A stretch of 64,000 nt of DNA from Sporocytophaga myxococcoides DSM 11118. GTDB taxonomy: Bacteria; Bacteroidota; Bacteroidia; Cytophagales; Cytophagaceae. Each line of letters starts with the position of its first letter. The first letter of the stretch is position 1. The stretch is from positions 62,001 to 126,000 of the forward strand of contig NZ_AUFX01000006.1 of assembly GCF_000426725.1 (NCBI RefSeq). Reading direction: 5' to 3'. A program made the translations under genes and the position numbers. A model generated the notes under the pieces. That model was not told the DNA's origin. It did not search any database and saw nothing but the letters and a program-made list of their open reading frames with translations. This document shows positions 44,151 to 53,701 of this stretch, piece after piece.

Positions 44151-44396
44151 ATGAAGGATACTAGAAAGAACGAGCAAGATTCTTCTGATATAAAGATATA
44201 TGGGAAGGCAAAAATGAAACATGTGAATGTTATTAAATCAAGTGAGGTAGAGGTAAATCAATTCAGTAATGTTAAACATGATAAAATACATGAATATATT
44301 CGTATTAATGTTCCTTATGAAATGCAAGAAGGAGAAGAATATCATGATGCCATAGTTGCTTCCAAAAGAGGAGTGTCAATAAAAATATCAAATTAA
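44151..44396 (+). CDS. Small protein of unknown function, partner of the preceding gene
   Basis: The 81-residue polar protein begins with a charged, probably disordered head (MKDTRKNEQDSSDIKI). It has a core VNVIKSSEVEVNQFSNVKHD and a conserved-looking end EYIRINVPYEMQEGEEYHD and ASKRGVSIKIS. The family is not recognised. Same-strand placement 41 nt after the acidic protein, and shared small size, suggest a two-gene unit. Confidence 0.5.
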   Translation: MKDTRKNEQDSSDIKIYGKAKMKHVNVIKSSEVEVNQFSNVKHDKIHEYIRINVPYEMQEGEEYHDAIVASKRGVSIKISN

Positions 44397-44510
44397 CATC
44401 TGGCTTTTAATTCAAAAGGGGACTTGATTTATTTCTATCAACAAGGTAAATAAGACAAATTTTTAAAATCCCTTTACTAAAATATAAATCACCCCAAATA
44501 ACATAAAAAA

Positions 44511-44534
44511 ATGCCTGATGTTTCCACCAGGCAT
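44511..44534 (-). terminator. dnaA terminator hairpin
   Basis: Arms ATGCCTGATG (44511-44520) and CACCAGGCAT (44525-44534) pair with one mismatch around a TTTC loop. An A6 run to the left reads as a T run downstream of dnaA on the minus strand. Confidence 0.8.
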
Positions 44535-44569
44535 CTCAGTATATTAAAAAGTAACCCTAAAAATTCAGA

Positions 44570-45997
44570 TTAAGCAGCTTTTAGCTTCAATTTTTTAATC
44601 AACTCCTGCATGGTTGCATTGAACTTTCTGTCAGTGTCCATTAAGTCGTTTACTGAAGTTAAAGCATGTATTACGGTACTGTGGTCTCTGTTCCCAAAAT
44701 GGAAACCAATTGATTTCAAAGAAAGGTTAGTGTATTCTTTTGCAAAATACATAGCAACCTGTCTTGCAATCACGATCTCTCTCTTTCTTGTTTTAGCTTT
44801 AAGAGAATCAACAGTCACGTTGAAGAATTCGGCAACAAACTTCTGGATATAATCTATACCCACTTCCGATTCTATGTTTTGAACAATGCTCTGCAATGTC
44901 TGCTTTGCAAGTTCAAGATCAATTTCTTTCTGAGTTAATGAAGATTGTGCAATCAAAGAGATTAATACACCTTCTAACTCTCTTACGTTGGTATCTATGC
45001 TATAAGCAAGATATTCAACAACACTGTCAGAGATTTCTACACCTTCTGACTGCATTTTTTTGCGAATGATCGCAATTCTTGTTTCAAAATCTGGTTGCTG
45101 CAAATCTGCAGTCAAACCCCATTTGAATCTGGATAATAATCTTTCCTGTAATCCTTTCAAATCTTTTGGCGGGCAGTCGCTCGTCATTATGATTTGTTTA
45201 CCTGATTGGTGCAGGTGATTAAAGATATGGAAGAATATCTCCTGAGTTTTTTCTTTACCAGACAGGAATTGTACATCGTCTATAACTAGTACATCTACCT
45301 GAAGATAGAAATTTGCAAACTCCTGGGTATTGTTGTTTTTAATTGCATCAAGGAATTGATTCGTAAATTTTTCCGATGACACATAAAGAACAAATTTGTC
45401 AGGACTGTTTTGTTTAATTCTGTTTCCTATTGCCTGAACAAGGTGGGTTTTACCTAAACCTACACCTCCATAAATCATCAATGGGTTGAAAGATGTTACT
45501 CCCGGTTTGTTAGCGACAGCATAACCGGCCGAACGCGCAAGTCTGTTACAATCTCCTTCAATGAACGTGTCAAAAGTATAGTTTACATTTAACTGCGAGC
45601 TGAAAGAAAATTTATCCAGCCCTTTTAAATCAAACGGACTCTTAACAGTCTGAGGAGCGTTATAATTTACAAATTTTGCATTACCATTCGGTTTTCCCTG
45701 AACTTGGTTCACAAAAGTTTTGGATTGCTCTGATTCTTTTTCCATCATCAGAGAGTATTCCAATCTTCCGTCAGCGCCCAATTCAGTGTCTATCGCTCTC
45801 CTTAAAACCTGAACATAATGCTCTTCAAGCCATTCATAAAAAAACTGGCTAGGAACCTGAATCGTCAAAACGTCATTCTGCAACATTACTGGGACTATAG
45901 GTTCGAACCAAGTTTTGAAACTTTGCTCGCCTACACTCTCCTTAATGATACGGAGACAGTTGTTCCACACTGCTTTACAGTCTTTTACAATTAGCAT
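44570..45997 (-). CDS. dnaA: Chromosomal replication initiator DnaA
   Basis: The 475-residue AAA+ protein has all four DnaA domains: an N-terminal DnaB/partner-binding domain (WNNCLRIIKESVGEQSFKTWF), a short linker, the ATPase core, and the DNA-binding helix-turn-helix with the signature GNRDHSTVIHAL. The ATPase core has Walker A (YGGVGLGKTHLVQAIGN), Walker B (VLVIDDVQFLSG) and sensor blocks. It unwinds oriC. The usual neighbours dnaN, gyrB and rpmH are absent, as in many Bacteroidota. It is divergent from the methylmalonyl-CoA mutase genes. Confidence 0.98.
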   Translation of the reverse strand: MLIVKDCKAVWNNCLRIIKESVGEQSFKTWFEPIVPVMLQNDVLTIQVPSQFFYEWLEEHYVQVLRRAIDTELGADGRLEYSLMMEKESEQSKTFVNQVQGKPNGNAKFVNYNAPQTVKSPFDLKGLDKFSFSSQLNVNYTFDTFIEGDCNRLARSAGYAVANKPGVTSFNPLMIYGGVGLGKTHLVQAIGNRIKQNSPDKFVLYVSSEKFTNQFLDAIKNNNTQEFANFYLQVDVLVIDDVQFLSGKEKTQEIFFHIFNHLHQSGKQIIMTSDCPPKDLKGLQERLLSRFKWGLTADLQQPDFETRIAIIRKKMQSEGVEISDSVVEYLAYSIDTNVRELEGVLISLIAQSSLTQKEIDLELAKQTLQSIVQNIESEVGIDYIQKFVAEFFNVTVDSLKAKTRKREIVIARQVAMYFAKEYTNLSLKSIGFHFGNRDHSTVIHALTSVNDLMDTDRKFNATMQELIKKLKLKAA

Positions 45998-46287
45998 AAT
46001 TAAAGGGTTTTTGAAAAAATCGTCCTCCTTGATTTTGGAGGGGAGACAAATTTGTAAAAAAAATAATTAACAAAAAAATGAAATGGGGACTTGACTTTTT
46101 CATATCCTTCAGGGCTTGTAAATTACGAAATAAGCCCTTGAATATTCTTAAAATAAAACAATAAATTCTTCTAAATATACAACAAACATAATGTTACTAC
46201 ATGTAAATTTAGCCACAAAAAACTAATGATTTTGTAATCTTTTTCTCCCTTAGTTGATTTTTTTAATAGCTTTAAAAAAAAGTTTCC
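45998..46287. promoter_or_regulatory. Divergent dnaA / mutA control region
   Basis: The 290-nt region must hold both promoters. On the dnaA strand a -7-like TATGTTTG is at 46190-46183; a TTTG lies 24 nt further upstream, longer than the usual spacing. No cluster of TTATCCACA-type DnaA boxes was seen, so it does not look like oriC. A short inverted repeat (GGGCTT ... AAGCCC) spans 46113-46136. Confidence 0.4.
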
Positions 46288-47415
46288 GTGGAACATTCAT
46301 CAACTCCAAATACCCCTTTCGAAAACACAGATAAAGAACTGTGGTTCAGCAAAATAAAAGAAGAATTAAAGCTTCAAAAACTTGATTCTTTGGCGTGGAA
46401 CGTAGGGCAAAAAATAAATATAGAACCATTTTATACCAAAGCAGATTTAAGCCGTATAAACGTGTCATATTTTGACAAAAATTTTGGCAAATGGAAAGCT
46501 GTCTATAAAATCAATTTTTCGGACTTAAATTCACTAAAAAAAGAAATTGAAAAATCAAAAAAATTCAATGCAGATCATATAGAAATTTTAATCAGAAATA
46601 GTCAAAATTTTAGTTTGACTTCTGTGAAAGATTTACTAAAAGACTTTTCATATACCATTGAAATTTTTGAGGCCGATAAAAATGATATTTTGGGAAATAT
46701 CGCACCTGGTAGTTTTTTAAATCTCAATTCCGACACTTATTTAAAAGAAAAGGATGATTTCATTAATAATGTGTCAACAGTTCTATCTAAAAAAGGCTCA
46801 ACCAGTTCAATTTTAGGAATATACGAATCAAATGAGGATCCTGGGACTGAATTGGCTTATGCAATAGCCAAAGCTGTTGAATATTTCGATCTTCTTACTG
46901 AAAATGGAATCTCCCCAGAAATCGTTTTATCAAATATTCATTTTCATACATCCATTGGCGAAAACTTTATAATAGAAATTGCTAAACTAAGAGCTTTCCG
47001 ATCACTTTGGGACAAGTTAAAAGCACTTCTTCTTCCTGGAAATTCAATTTATACAACCTTTCATTCAGAACTGATTCCTTTAACGTCGGCTGTTAAAAAT
47101 GAAAATGATGAAATGATTATCGATACTATTCAGTTTATGGCGGCAATTTTGGGTAATTCTGATTTTATTAAAATAAATAGCAGGACATCGTCTCCCTATC
47201 CTTTAGCAGAGGAGTTCTATCAAAGAGTGCGCTTAAACATTGCACATATATTAAGAGAAGAATCTTTTATGGATAAAGTAATGGATCCTTTAGCTGGTTC
47301 TTATTTAATAGAAACCATTACTTCAAAAATCAGTGAAGTAGCTTGGGAAAAATTTAAAGCTATTGAAGAAGCAGGCGGTTATTCAGAGGCGAAACGTAAG
47401 AAGGCAGTCAATTAA
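46288..47415 (+). CDS. mutA: Methylmalonyl-CoA mutase small subunit, short form
   Basis: The 375-residue protein matches the substrate-domain (TIM barrel) half of the small subunit. It shows LAYAIAKAVEYFDLL, FHTSIGENFIIEIAKLRAFR (parallel to [12 protein letters not shown] in the large subunit) and the end MDPLAGSYLIETIT. The C-terminal B12-binding-like domain is absent, and the N-terminus begins directly with a short charged lead; other small subunits are ~600 residues or more. The start is GTG (46288-46290). It is three nt before mutB. The heterodimer interconverts succinyl-CoA and methylmalonyl-CoA. Confidence 0.9.
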   Translation: MEHSSTPNTPFENTDKELWFSKIKEELKLQKLDSLAWNVGQKINIEPFYTKADLSRINVSYFDKNFGKWKAVYKINFSDLNSLKKEIEKSKKFNADHIEILIRNSQNFSLTSVKDLLKDFSYTIEIFEADKNDILGNIAPGSFLNLNSDTYLKEKDDFINNVSTVLSKKGSTSSILGIYESNEDPGTELAYAIAKAVEYFDLLTENGISPEIVLSNIHFHTSIGENFIIEIAKLRAFRSLWDKLKALLLPGNSIYTTFHSELIPLTSAVKNENDEMIIDTIQFMAAILGNSDFIKINSRTSSPYPLAEEFYQRVRLNIAHILREESFMDKVMDPLAGSYLIETITSKISEVAWEKFKAIEEAGGYSEAKRKKAVN

Positions 47416-47418
47416 TTT

Positions 47419-49554
47419 ATGAAACCAGACTTTTCAAAAATACAATATCATCAACTCCCTGATCCATCTCATAATGGTACACAGGAGAAAAGCACATGGA
47501 TAACGTCAGAACAGATTCCCGTTAAAAGTTTGTTCACCTCTAAAGATAGTGAAAGCTTTATCTTTGACGACTTTCCTGCAGGAAGCCCGCCATTCTTGAG
47601 AGGTCCATATGCAAGTATGTACCTTGGTAAACCCTGGACTATCCGTCAATATGCAGGCTTTTCCACTGCAGAAGAATCCAATGCATTTTACAGAAGGAAT
47701 CTTGCTGGAGGACAAAAAGGATTATCTGTAGCCTTCGATCTTCCGACACACAGAGGATATGACTCCGATCATTCAAGAGTTACAGGAGATGTAGGTAAGG
47801 CCGGAGTAGCTGTTGATTCAGTAGAAGACATGAAAATTCTTTTCGAAGGAATTCCATTGGATCAGATGTCAGTTTCTATGACAATGAATGGAGCAGTCAT
47901 TCCTATCCTAGCTTTCTATATAGTTGCTGCGGAAGAACAAGGTGTGTCTCCAATGAAGCTTAGCGGTACTATTCAAAATGATATATTAAAGGAGTTCATG
48001 GTAAGGAACACTTATATATATCCTCCCCTTCCTTCAATGAAAATCATAGGAGACATATTTGAATATACTTCCCGTCATATGCCTAAGTTCAATTCCATTA
48101 GCATAAGCGGTTATCATATGCAGGAAGCTGGAGCCACTGCAGATATTGAGCTTGCTTATACGTTGGCAGATGGATTGGAATATGTTCGCACCGGATTGAA
48201 AGCAGGTATCGACATTGATGACTTTGCTCCAAGGCTTTCTTTCTTTTGGGGAATAGGAATGAACTTCTTTATGGAAATCGCCAAGATGCGAGCTGGCAGA
48301 TATCTCTGGGCTAAAATGCTGAAAGAGTTTAATCCCAAAAATGAAAAGTCTCTTGCATTAAGAACACATTGCCAAACGTCCGGATGGAGCTTGACAAGAC
48401 AAGATCCTTTTAATAATATCACCAGAACCTGCATTGAAGCTATGGCTGCTGTGATTGGTCACACACAATCTTTGCATACTAATGCACTTGATGAAGCACT
48501 TGCTCTGCCTACTGACTTTTCGGCTAAAATAGCACGTGATACTCAACTATATATCCAAAAGCATACAGATCTTTGTAAATACATAGATCCATTCGGTGGT
48601 TCTTACTATGTAGAATATCTTACGAATGAGCTTATAGTTAAAGCTGAAAAACTCATCAGCGAAATCGAGGCTCATGGAGGAATGGCAAAATCGATAGAAG
48701 CTGGAATTCCACAAAGCAGAATAGATCAGGCTGCTGCAAGAAAACAGGCACGTATTGATTCAGGTCAGGATGTAATAGTGGGAGTTAATAAATATAATGT
48801 AGAAGAAGAAGGTAAACTTGAGCTTCTCGAAGTAGACAACACACAGGTAAGAGAAAAACAAATTGAACAACTTGAAAGAATAAAAACTCAGCGGGATGAA
48901 AAAGAAGTAACCCTTGCTTTAGATGCCATTACCAATTGTGCTCAGGCAGGGAAAGGTAACCTTCTGGAACTGGCTATAGATGCGGCAAGGAAAAGAGCCA
49001 CATTGGGAGAAATATCAATGGCGATGGAAAAAGTTTTTGGAAGACATAAAGCTATGACTAGAACTACTTCAGGAATTTATGGCAGAGAATCTTCTGACAA
49101 AGGAAACATAGACAAAGCGCGTGCGCTTTCTGATCAATTTGCTGCAATGGATGGAAGAAGGCCAAGGATCATTATAGGAAAACTTGGGCAAGATGGTCAC
49201 GACCGTGGAGCAAAAGTAATAGCTACTGCCTTTGCTGACCTGGGTTTTGATGTTGACCTTGCTCCTTTATTTCAGACTCCGGAAGAACTGGCAAGAATGG
49301 GAGCTGAAAGTGACGTACATATAATAGGTGTATCAAGTCTTGCAGGTGGCCATAAAACACTCATCCCTGAATTAATCGAAGCACTGAAAAAAATAGGAAG
49401 AGATGATATAGTGGTTGTTGCCGGAGGAATTATTCCTCCTAAAGACTACGACTTTCTATATGAAAAAGGAGTATCAGGAATCTTTGGACCAGGGACGGTT
49501 ATTGCTGTTGCAGCGCAGGATATACTTAAAAAACTTATCGAATCTAACCTTTAA
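47419..49554 (+). CDS. mutB: Methylmalonyl-CoA mutase large subunit
   Basis: The 711-residue catalytic subunit has a TIM-barrel substrate domain ([20 protein letters not shown], with the substrate-contact Tyr/Arg region; [19 protein letters not shown]). The C-terminal B12-binding domain carries the cobalt-ligating motif [13 protein letters not shown], with His as axial ligand, and ends [16 protein letters not shown]. The enzyme isomerises methylmalonyl-CoA and succinyl-CoA, used in propionate metabolism. It is coupled to mutA and overlaps the end of a convergent gene by 11 nt. Confidence 0.97.
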   Translation: MKPDFSKIQYHQLPDPSHNGTQEKSTWITSEQIPVKSLFTSKDSESFIFDDFPAGSPPFLRGPYASMYLGKPWTIRQYAGFSTAEESNAFYRRNLAGGQKGLSVAFDLPTHRGYDSDHSRVTGDVGKAGVAVDSVEDMKILFEGIPLDQMSVSMTMNGAVIPILAFYIVAAEEQGVSPMKLSGTIQNDILKEFMVRNTYIYPPLPSMKIIGDIFEYTSRHMPKFNSISISGYHMQEAGATADIELAYTLADGLEYVRTGLKAGIDIDDFAPRLSFFWGIGMNFFMEIAKMRAGRYLWAKMLKEFNPKNEKSLALRTHCQTSGWSLTRQDPFNNITRTCIEAMAAVIGHTQSLHTNALDEALALPTDFSAKIARDTQLYIQKHTDLCKYIDPFGGSYYVEYLTNELIVKAEKLISEIEAHGGMAKSIEAGIPQSRIDQAAARKQARIDSGQDVIVGVNKYNVEEEGKLELLEVDNTQVREKQIEQLERIKTQRDEKEVTLALDAITNCAQAGKGNLLELAIDAARKRATLGEISMAMEKVFGRHKAMTRTTSGIYGRESSDKGNIDKARALSDQFAAMDGRRPRIIIGKLGQDGHDRGAKVIATAFADLGFDVDLAPLFQTPEELARMGAESDVHIIGVSSLAGGHKTLIPELIEALKKIGRDDIVVVAGGIIPPKDYDFLYEKGVSGIFGPGTVIAVAAQDILKKLIESNL

Positions 49555-49957
49555 ACTCACGGGTTATATTTCTTCTTTTATAAGTATCAGGGATGCTCTT
49601 ATTTTCAAAAAAATACTTAAAGGTAATTAAAGCGTCCTCACAAGTTAGTACCTCATCATCGTGGACGCTAAGATTTCCTATACTGCAAACAATGGACTTC
49701 CAAACAGTTTTAAGTGCACTTTTCACCTCTCCTTTTCCTAATACATAATGCTTAAAGCCTTTTTCCTTGACATCTCTATACTCAACAACCAATTCAGCAG
49801 GACCACCTGCGCATTGAATATAACTTCCGGAATCTGCTTCAAGAATAAAATAAGCTCTAGATACAGGATCAATTTGTTTTAGCAAATGTTCTACTTCAGT
49901 CCATTTTATGTCTTGAATATTCAACCTCTCATTCAAATGATCATACATAAAGTTCAT
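49544..49957 (-). CDS. Small hypothetical protein, possibly Imm1-like
   Basis: The 137-residue cytoplasmic protein contains [49 protein letters not shown] and a C-terminal [17 protein letters not shown]. The arrangement of a Y-x-Q-x-x-G-G strand followed by VEYRD and HYVLG recalls some immunity or immunity-like (Imm1) proteins, but the match is weak and no toxin gene lies next to it. It overlaps mutB by 11 nt on the opposite strand. Function unknown. Confidence 0.55.
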   Translation of the reverse strand: MNFMYDHLNERLNIQDIKWTEVEHLLKQIDPVSRAYFILEADSGSYIQCAGGPAELVVEYRDVKEKGFKHYVLGKGEVKSALKTVWKSIVCSIGNLSVHDDEVLTCEDALITFKYFFENKSIPDTYKRRNITREFKG

Positions 49958-50069
49958 AAGCCTATATTTCGTAACTCAATAGCAATAGCCTTGATAAAAT
50001 ATTCTTCGAATTAATGCTACGATCTGCTTTGAAATTCAATACCAAAAATTATCTATTATAAATTAAAAA

Positions 50070-50107
50070 ATAGTAATTCCCCAGCCAATAATCCGGGGAA
50101 TTACTAT
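50070..50107 (-). terminator. Terminator of the CBM9-like lipoprotein gene
   Basis: A perfect 13-bp stem (50070-50082 ATAGTAATTCCCC with 50095-50107) closes a 12-nt loop. An A-rich tract to its left reads as a T run on the minus strand. It starts ten nt after the stop codon. Confidence 0.85.
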
Positions 50108-50116
50108 AAGTAAAAA

Positions 50117-50902
50117 TTATTTTACCAATTCAAGAGTTCCAAACAAGCCAGCGTCAATCCAGCCTCTGTTTTTATCTTCTCCTGGTATTTCCATTGATCC
50201 AACAAAATTCTCTCTGCCACCTGTTGTATCGTTGTCGTTATAAGAAACCGCAAATCCTAATTTCTTTCCTTCTGAAAGTTTTACAGGAACGTTGTTTTCT
50301 CCGTCTTTGTAAGTATCCTTAAATACTTTCATTCCAACTTCCCATGTATAAACGTTTCCATTCTTAATCCTCTTTGTTTCTACATCTTTATTATACAAAT
50401 GTGGTTTCTGGTCTGGACCAATATCTACTGCATCATAATCCAGTGTTATATGATAGGCAAAAGCATTGTGATTAAACTGATGATTTCCTCCTGATTTGTC
50501 TTCATCAATAAACAACTCCAGACAATCATCTTCCCACCAATCGTTGAATGGATCAGGTCTCTGGTCATTCAGAATCTCGTCTGTTATTTCAACCAAATAA
50601 AAGATTTTGTCTTCATTCCAAAGAATTTTATATCTGCCAGAAAAATCTTCCGGAGTGTAATCTCCTCCAAGCCATTTATATTTTAGAGGAGCCCATGTCG
50701 CTTTCTCCCAGCTCTTTTCATCTCCTTTACCATCTATTACTATATCTTCTGAAGCTTTGTGAGCAGTGTAATTCCCATCGCCAACACTATCTGCTGTGAC
50801 TGAACCACTCTTTTCTTCTGAATTAGCACTTGATTCAGGCTTTGTGCAAGAGAATAAAAACACCAGCACCTGAACCCAACAAAATAATTTTAGTTTTTGC
50901 AT
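50117..50902 (-). CDS. CBM9-like lipoprotein
   Basis: The 261-residue protein has a lipoprotein signal peptide with lipobox VFLFSC (Cys19) and a Ser/Glu-rich spacer. A domain of the carbohydrate-binding family 9/DOMON-like fold follows: IVIDGKGDEKSWEKATWAPL, RYKILWNEDKIFYLVEITD, WWEDDCLELFID, the loop HQFNHNAFAYHITLD, and the end FVGSMEIPGEDKNRGW. The two-tryptophan plus acidic pattern (WWEDDCLE) is typical of CBM9. It probably binds sugar or glycan at the cell surface. It is monocistronic. Confidence 0.8.
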   Translation of the reverse strand: MQKLKLFCWVQVLVFLFSCTKPESSANSEEKSGSVTADSVGDGNYTAHKASEDIVIDGKGDEKSWEKATWAPLKYKWLGGDYTPEDFSGRYKILWNEDKIFYLVEITDEILNDQRPDPFNDWWEDDCLELFIDEDKSGGNHQFNHNAFAYHITLDYDAVDIGPDQKPHLYNKDVETKRIKNGNVYTWEVGMKVFKDTYKDGENNVPVKLSEGKKLGFAVSYNDNDTTGGRENFVGSMEIPGEDKNRGWIDAGLFGTLELVK

Positions 50903-50951
50903 GAATATTAAGTTTGTTTAAAAAGATTTTGATTCTTACCCTATACAGAAA

Positions 50952-50981
50952 CAAATATAAAAAAAATTAAATGCTGGCAAT
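50952..50981 (-). promoter_or_regulatory. Promoter of the CBM9-like lipoprotein gene
   Basis: On the minus strand a perfect -7 element TATATTTG is at 50959-50952. ATTG, one base off TTTG, lies 18 nt upstream at 50981-50978. Transcription would start about 45 nt before the ATG. Confidence 0.55.
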
Positions 50982-51077
50982 GTTCCTTTGGTTGCTTACT
51001 TCATAAAAGAAATCAATACTTTCAGGAAAAACTACAATCCACTAATCCCCTTGTAATATTAAAAGGTATAAATGAAA

Positions 51078-51103
51078 ACAGGCAGACTTTGCAGCCTGCC
51101 TGT
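51078..51103 (-). terminator. fabI terminator hairpin
   Basis: Arms ACAGGCAG (51078-51085) and CTGCCTGT (51096-51103) pair perfectly around a 10-nt loop, 27 nt after the fabI stop codon. Confidence 0.65.
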
Positions 51104-51130
51104 CATATCTAATTATATCTTTTATAAAAA

Positions 51131-51946
51131 TTACTTTTTATTATAAAATGACTGGATGAATTCATCACTGATAGCTGTGCATGAAAAACCTCCGTCATGA
51201 AATAGATTTTGCATAGTAACTTTTTTTGTAAGATCTGAGAATAGCGTGATTACATAATCAGCACACTCTTCGGCAGAAGCATTTCCAAGAGGAGATAATT
51301 TTTCTGCAAAGTCTACAAATACGTCAAAACCTGAGATTCCTTTACCTGCAGTTGTCATAGTAGGAGACTGAGACACTGTGTTTACTCTGATTTTCTTAGG
51401 TCCAAGTCTTAGGCCATAACTTCTTGCGATAGATTCTAATGCAGCTTTTGCTTCGGCCATGTCATTGTATCCCGGAACAGCCTTCTGTGCAGCGATATAA
51501 CTAAGAGCTACAATTGAAGCACCTTCATTTAAAGCATCCTTTTTCTCAGCAATTTGCATGATTTTGTGAAAAGAAAGAGCTGAAATATCGATAGTTTTTA
51601 GAAACCATTCATAGTTAAGATCTCCATAGTCCTTGCCTTTACGAACGTTTGGACTCATACCTATAGAGTGAAGGATAAAATCTACCTTACCACCTAAAGC
51701 TTCAAGAGATTTAGTGAAAAGGTTTTCAAGATCTTCCAGAGAAGTAGCGTCAGCTGGAATTACCACAGCGCTACATTTTTCAGCTAGTTTATTGATCTCT
51801 CCCATTCTCATTGCAATTGGGGCATTGGTTAAAGTGAATGAAGCTCCTTCTTCATGTGCTTTTTCAGCAACTTTCCATGCAATGGAATTACTATCGAGTG
51901 CTCCGAATATGATTCCCTTTTTACCTTTTAAGAGATTGTAAGCCAT
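51131..51946 (-). CDS. fabI: Enoyl-[acyl-carrier-protein] reductase FabI
   Basis: The 271-residue short-chain dehydrogenase reduces trans-2-enoyl-ACP with NADH in fatty-acid elongation. The N-terminus KGIIFGALDSNSIAWKVAE is a FabI-type variant of the nucleotide loop. The catalytic Tyr-Lys pair is in GYNDMAEAKAALE, preceded by ALSYIAAQKAVPGY. IRVNTVSQSPTMTTAGKGI is the substrate loop and LFHDGGFSC the C-terminal block. It has its own consensus promoter and a downstream hairpin. Confidence 0.95.
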   Translation of the reverse strand: MAYNLLKGKKGIIFGALDSNSIAWKVAEKAHEEGASFTLTNAPIAMRMGEINKLAEKCSAVVIPADATSLEDLENLFTKSLEALGGKVDFILHSIGMSPNVRKGKDYGDLNYEWFLKTIDISALSFHKIMQIAEKKDALNEGASIVALSYIAAQKAVPGYNDMAEAKAALESIARSYGLRLGPKKIRVNTVSQSPTMTTAGKGISGFDVFVDFAEKLSPLGNASAEECADYVITLFSDLTKKVTMQNLFHDGGFSCTAISDEFIQSFYNKK

Positions 51947-51976
51947 TTTTTCTTTGTTTTATTAAAAATCAACTCG

Positions 51977-52007
51977 CAAAAATATTATTCTCCATGATTC
52001 ATTCAAA
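51977..52007 (-). promoter_or_regulatory. Consensus promoter of fabI
   Basis: On the minus strand a perfect TTTG (52007-52004), a 19-nt spacer, and a perfect TATTTTTG (51984-51977) form a Bacteroidota promoter. It ends 30 nt before the fabI ATG. Confidence 0.75.
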
Positions 52008-52040
52008 AATTCCAGGATAAAATATCTTCCTTTCCTTTCT

Positions 52041-53699
52041 TTATTCGTTGATTTCCAATAACTCTTTCGCATTCTTCATTGCTGTTTCAGATGGTTTCTC
52101 CCCTCCTATCATCTGTGCAATTTCCTTTACACGATCCTCTTTAGTCAATTCCTTTATTTTACTAACTGATCTTTTACTTGAATGATCTTTATATACAAAG
52201 TAATGTGCAGATCCTTGTGCAGCAATCTGAGGTAAATGGGTAATGGCTATCACCTGATGGTTTTTAGACATTTGCTTCATCATCTTTCCAACCTTAAATG
52301 CTACCTCTCCGGAAATACCGGTATCGATTTCGTCAAATACTATGGTTGGCAATGATGATTTATCTGCAAGCATGTATTTGATACATAACATAAGCCTTGA
52401 AAATTCTCCACCTGAGGCTGCATTTTTAAGTTCTTCAGGTGCGATACCCTTATTCGCACTGAACAAGAAATTGATTTTATCAATACCTAAAGGACCAAGC
52501 TCAGTGGTATCCGAATGAATATGCATAGTAGCATTTGGCATTCCCACCTCTTTAAGCAATAATTCCAATTCCTTCTTAATGCCTGGTATTACTTTAGTTC
52601 TCTGATTGCTTAGTTTAACTGCTTTTTCCCTCAAGCTCTTTTCCAGTTTTAATAATGCAGCTTTTAATGTTTCAATCTTCTCAAAAAGATCTGAATTAGC
52701 ACCCGCTTTATTTTCAAGGTCTTCCTGAATTGCTATAAGTTCTTCTATAGTATTTACATGATGCTTCTTTTGAAGCTTGTAAATTAAACTGAGACGTTCC
52801 CTTTTCTCTTCAATTTTTTCCGGTGAATAATCGATCTGTTGTTCAGCTTCTTCAAGCTCTCCATTGATATCTTTTAACTCTATTACAATGCTTTGGAAAC
52901 GTTCACGCAGTTTTTCGTAAGATGGAGAATACTTAACAATACCATCAAACAATTTATTAACCGTCTGTAAAACAGCAATACTTGCCTGATCAGATTCAGA
53001 AAGAATACTAACCATCTGATTAAGCTTACTTTTAATTTCTTCTGAATTTTCAAGCAGCTTAAGATCTTCTTCCAGTTTTTCCTGCTCACCACTTTGTAAA
53101 TCGGCCTCTTCCAATTCACTCAAAAGAAAAGTATTAAAATCCTGTTGCTTTGAAGATTCTTCTGCCTGCCTTGTAACTTCAACAAGTTCGGCTTCTTTAT
53201 CCTTAAATTCTTTATAAAGCTTTTTATACTCTGTCAGCAAATTTTTATTTCCTGCAAAGGCGTCAACAATTCCAATCTGAAATGAAGAGGCTCCCAGCAT
53301 GAGTGTTTCGTGCTGACTATGTACGTCCATAAGTCTTTGTCCCAGCTTTTTGAGAAAATCAAGATTTACAGGAGTATCGTTTACAAAAGCTCTGGATTTG
53401 CCACTGGGAGCTATTTCTCGTCTGACCAGACATAGTGTTTCATAATCAAGATCCTCCTCTTTGAAAAGATCCTCAATCTCATATCCTGAAATATCAAAAG
53501 CACCTTCAATGATGCATTTTTCTTCTTCATTGAAAAGTACTTTAACATCTGCCCTGTTACCAAGCAACAAACCAAGTGCACCCAGCATAATTGACTTTCC
53601 TGCTCCTGTTTCACCTGTTACAATATTTAACTCCGATGATGGTTGCAGTTCCAGCTCGCTGATCAGGACATAGTTCCTGATTAAAAGATTTTTAAGCAT
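52041..53699 (-). CDS. recN: DNA repair protein RecN
   Basis: The 552-residue SMC-like ATPase acts in double-strand-break repair. The start MLKNLLIRNYVLISELEL and Walker A TGETGAGKSIMLGALGLLLG are typical. A long coiled-coil region spans residues ~150-380. The ABC signature SGGEFSRLMLCIKYML is followed by Walker B TIVFDEIDTGISGEVAFKVG and the HLPQIAAQ switch. It is two nt after the Sm-like small gene, the last gene of the bamD-rpoZ-coaBC-DUF4835 series. Confidence 0.97.
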   Translation of the reverse strand: MLKNLLIRNYVLISELELQPSSELNIVTGETGAGKSIMLGALGLLLGNRADVKVLFNEEEKCIIEGAFDISGYEIEDLFKEEDLDYETLCLVRREIAPSGKSRAFVNDTPVNLDFLKKLGQRLMDVHSQHETLMLGASSFQIGIVDAFAGNKNLLTEYKKLYKEFKDKEAELVEVTRQAEESSKQQDFNTFLLSELEEADLQSGEQEKLEEDLKLLENSEEIKSKLNQMVSILSESDQASIAVLQTVNKLFDGIVKYSPSYEKLRERFQSIVIELKDINGELEEAEQQIDYSPEKIEEKRERLSLIYKLQKKHHVNTIEELIAIQEDLENKAGANSDLFEKIETLKAALLKLEKSLREKAVKLSNQRTKVIPGIKKELELLLKEVGMPNATMHIHSDTTELGPLGIDKINFLFSANKGIAPEELKNAASGGEFSRLMLCIKYMLADKSSLPTIVFDEIDTGISGEVAFKVGKMMKQMSKNHQVIAITHLPQIAAQGSAHYFVYKDHSSKRSVSKIKELTKEDRVKEIAQMIGGEKPSETAMKNAKELLEINE

Positions 53700-53701
53700 A
53701 A

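Noticed and set aside
45998-46287. Region upstream of dnaA as the replication origin
   Set aside because: No TTATCCACA-like box cluster is present, and dnaN or gyrB are not adjacent.
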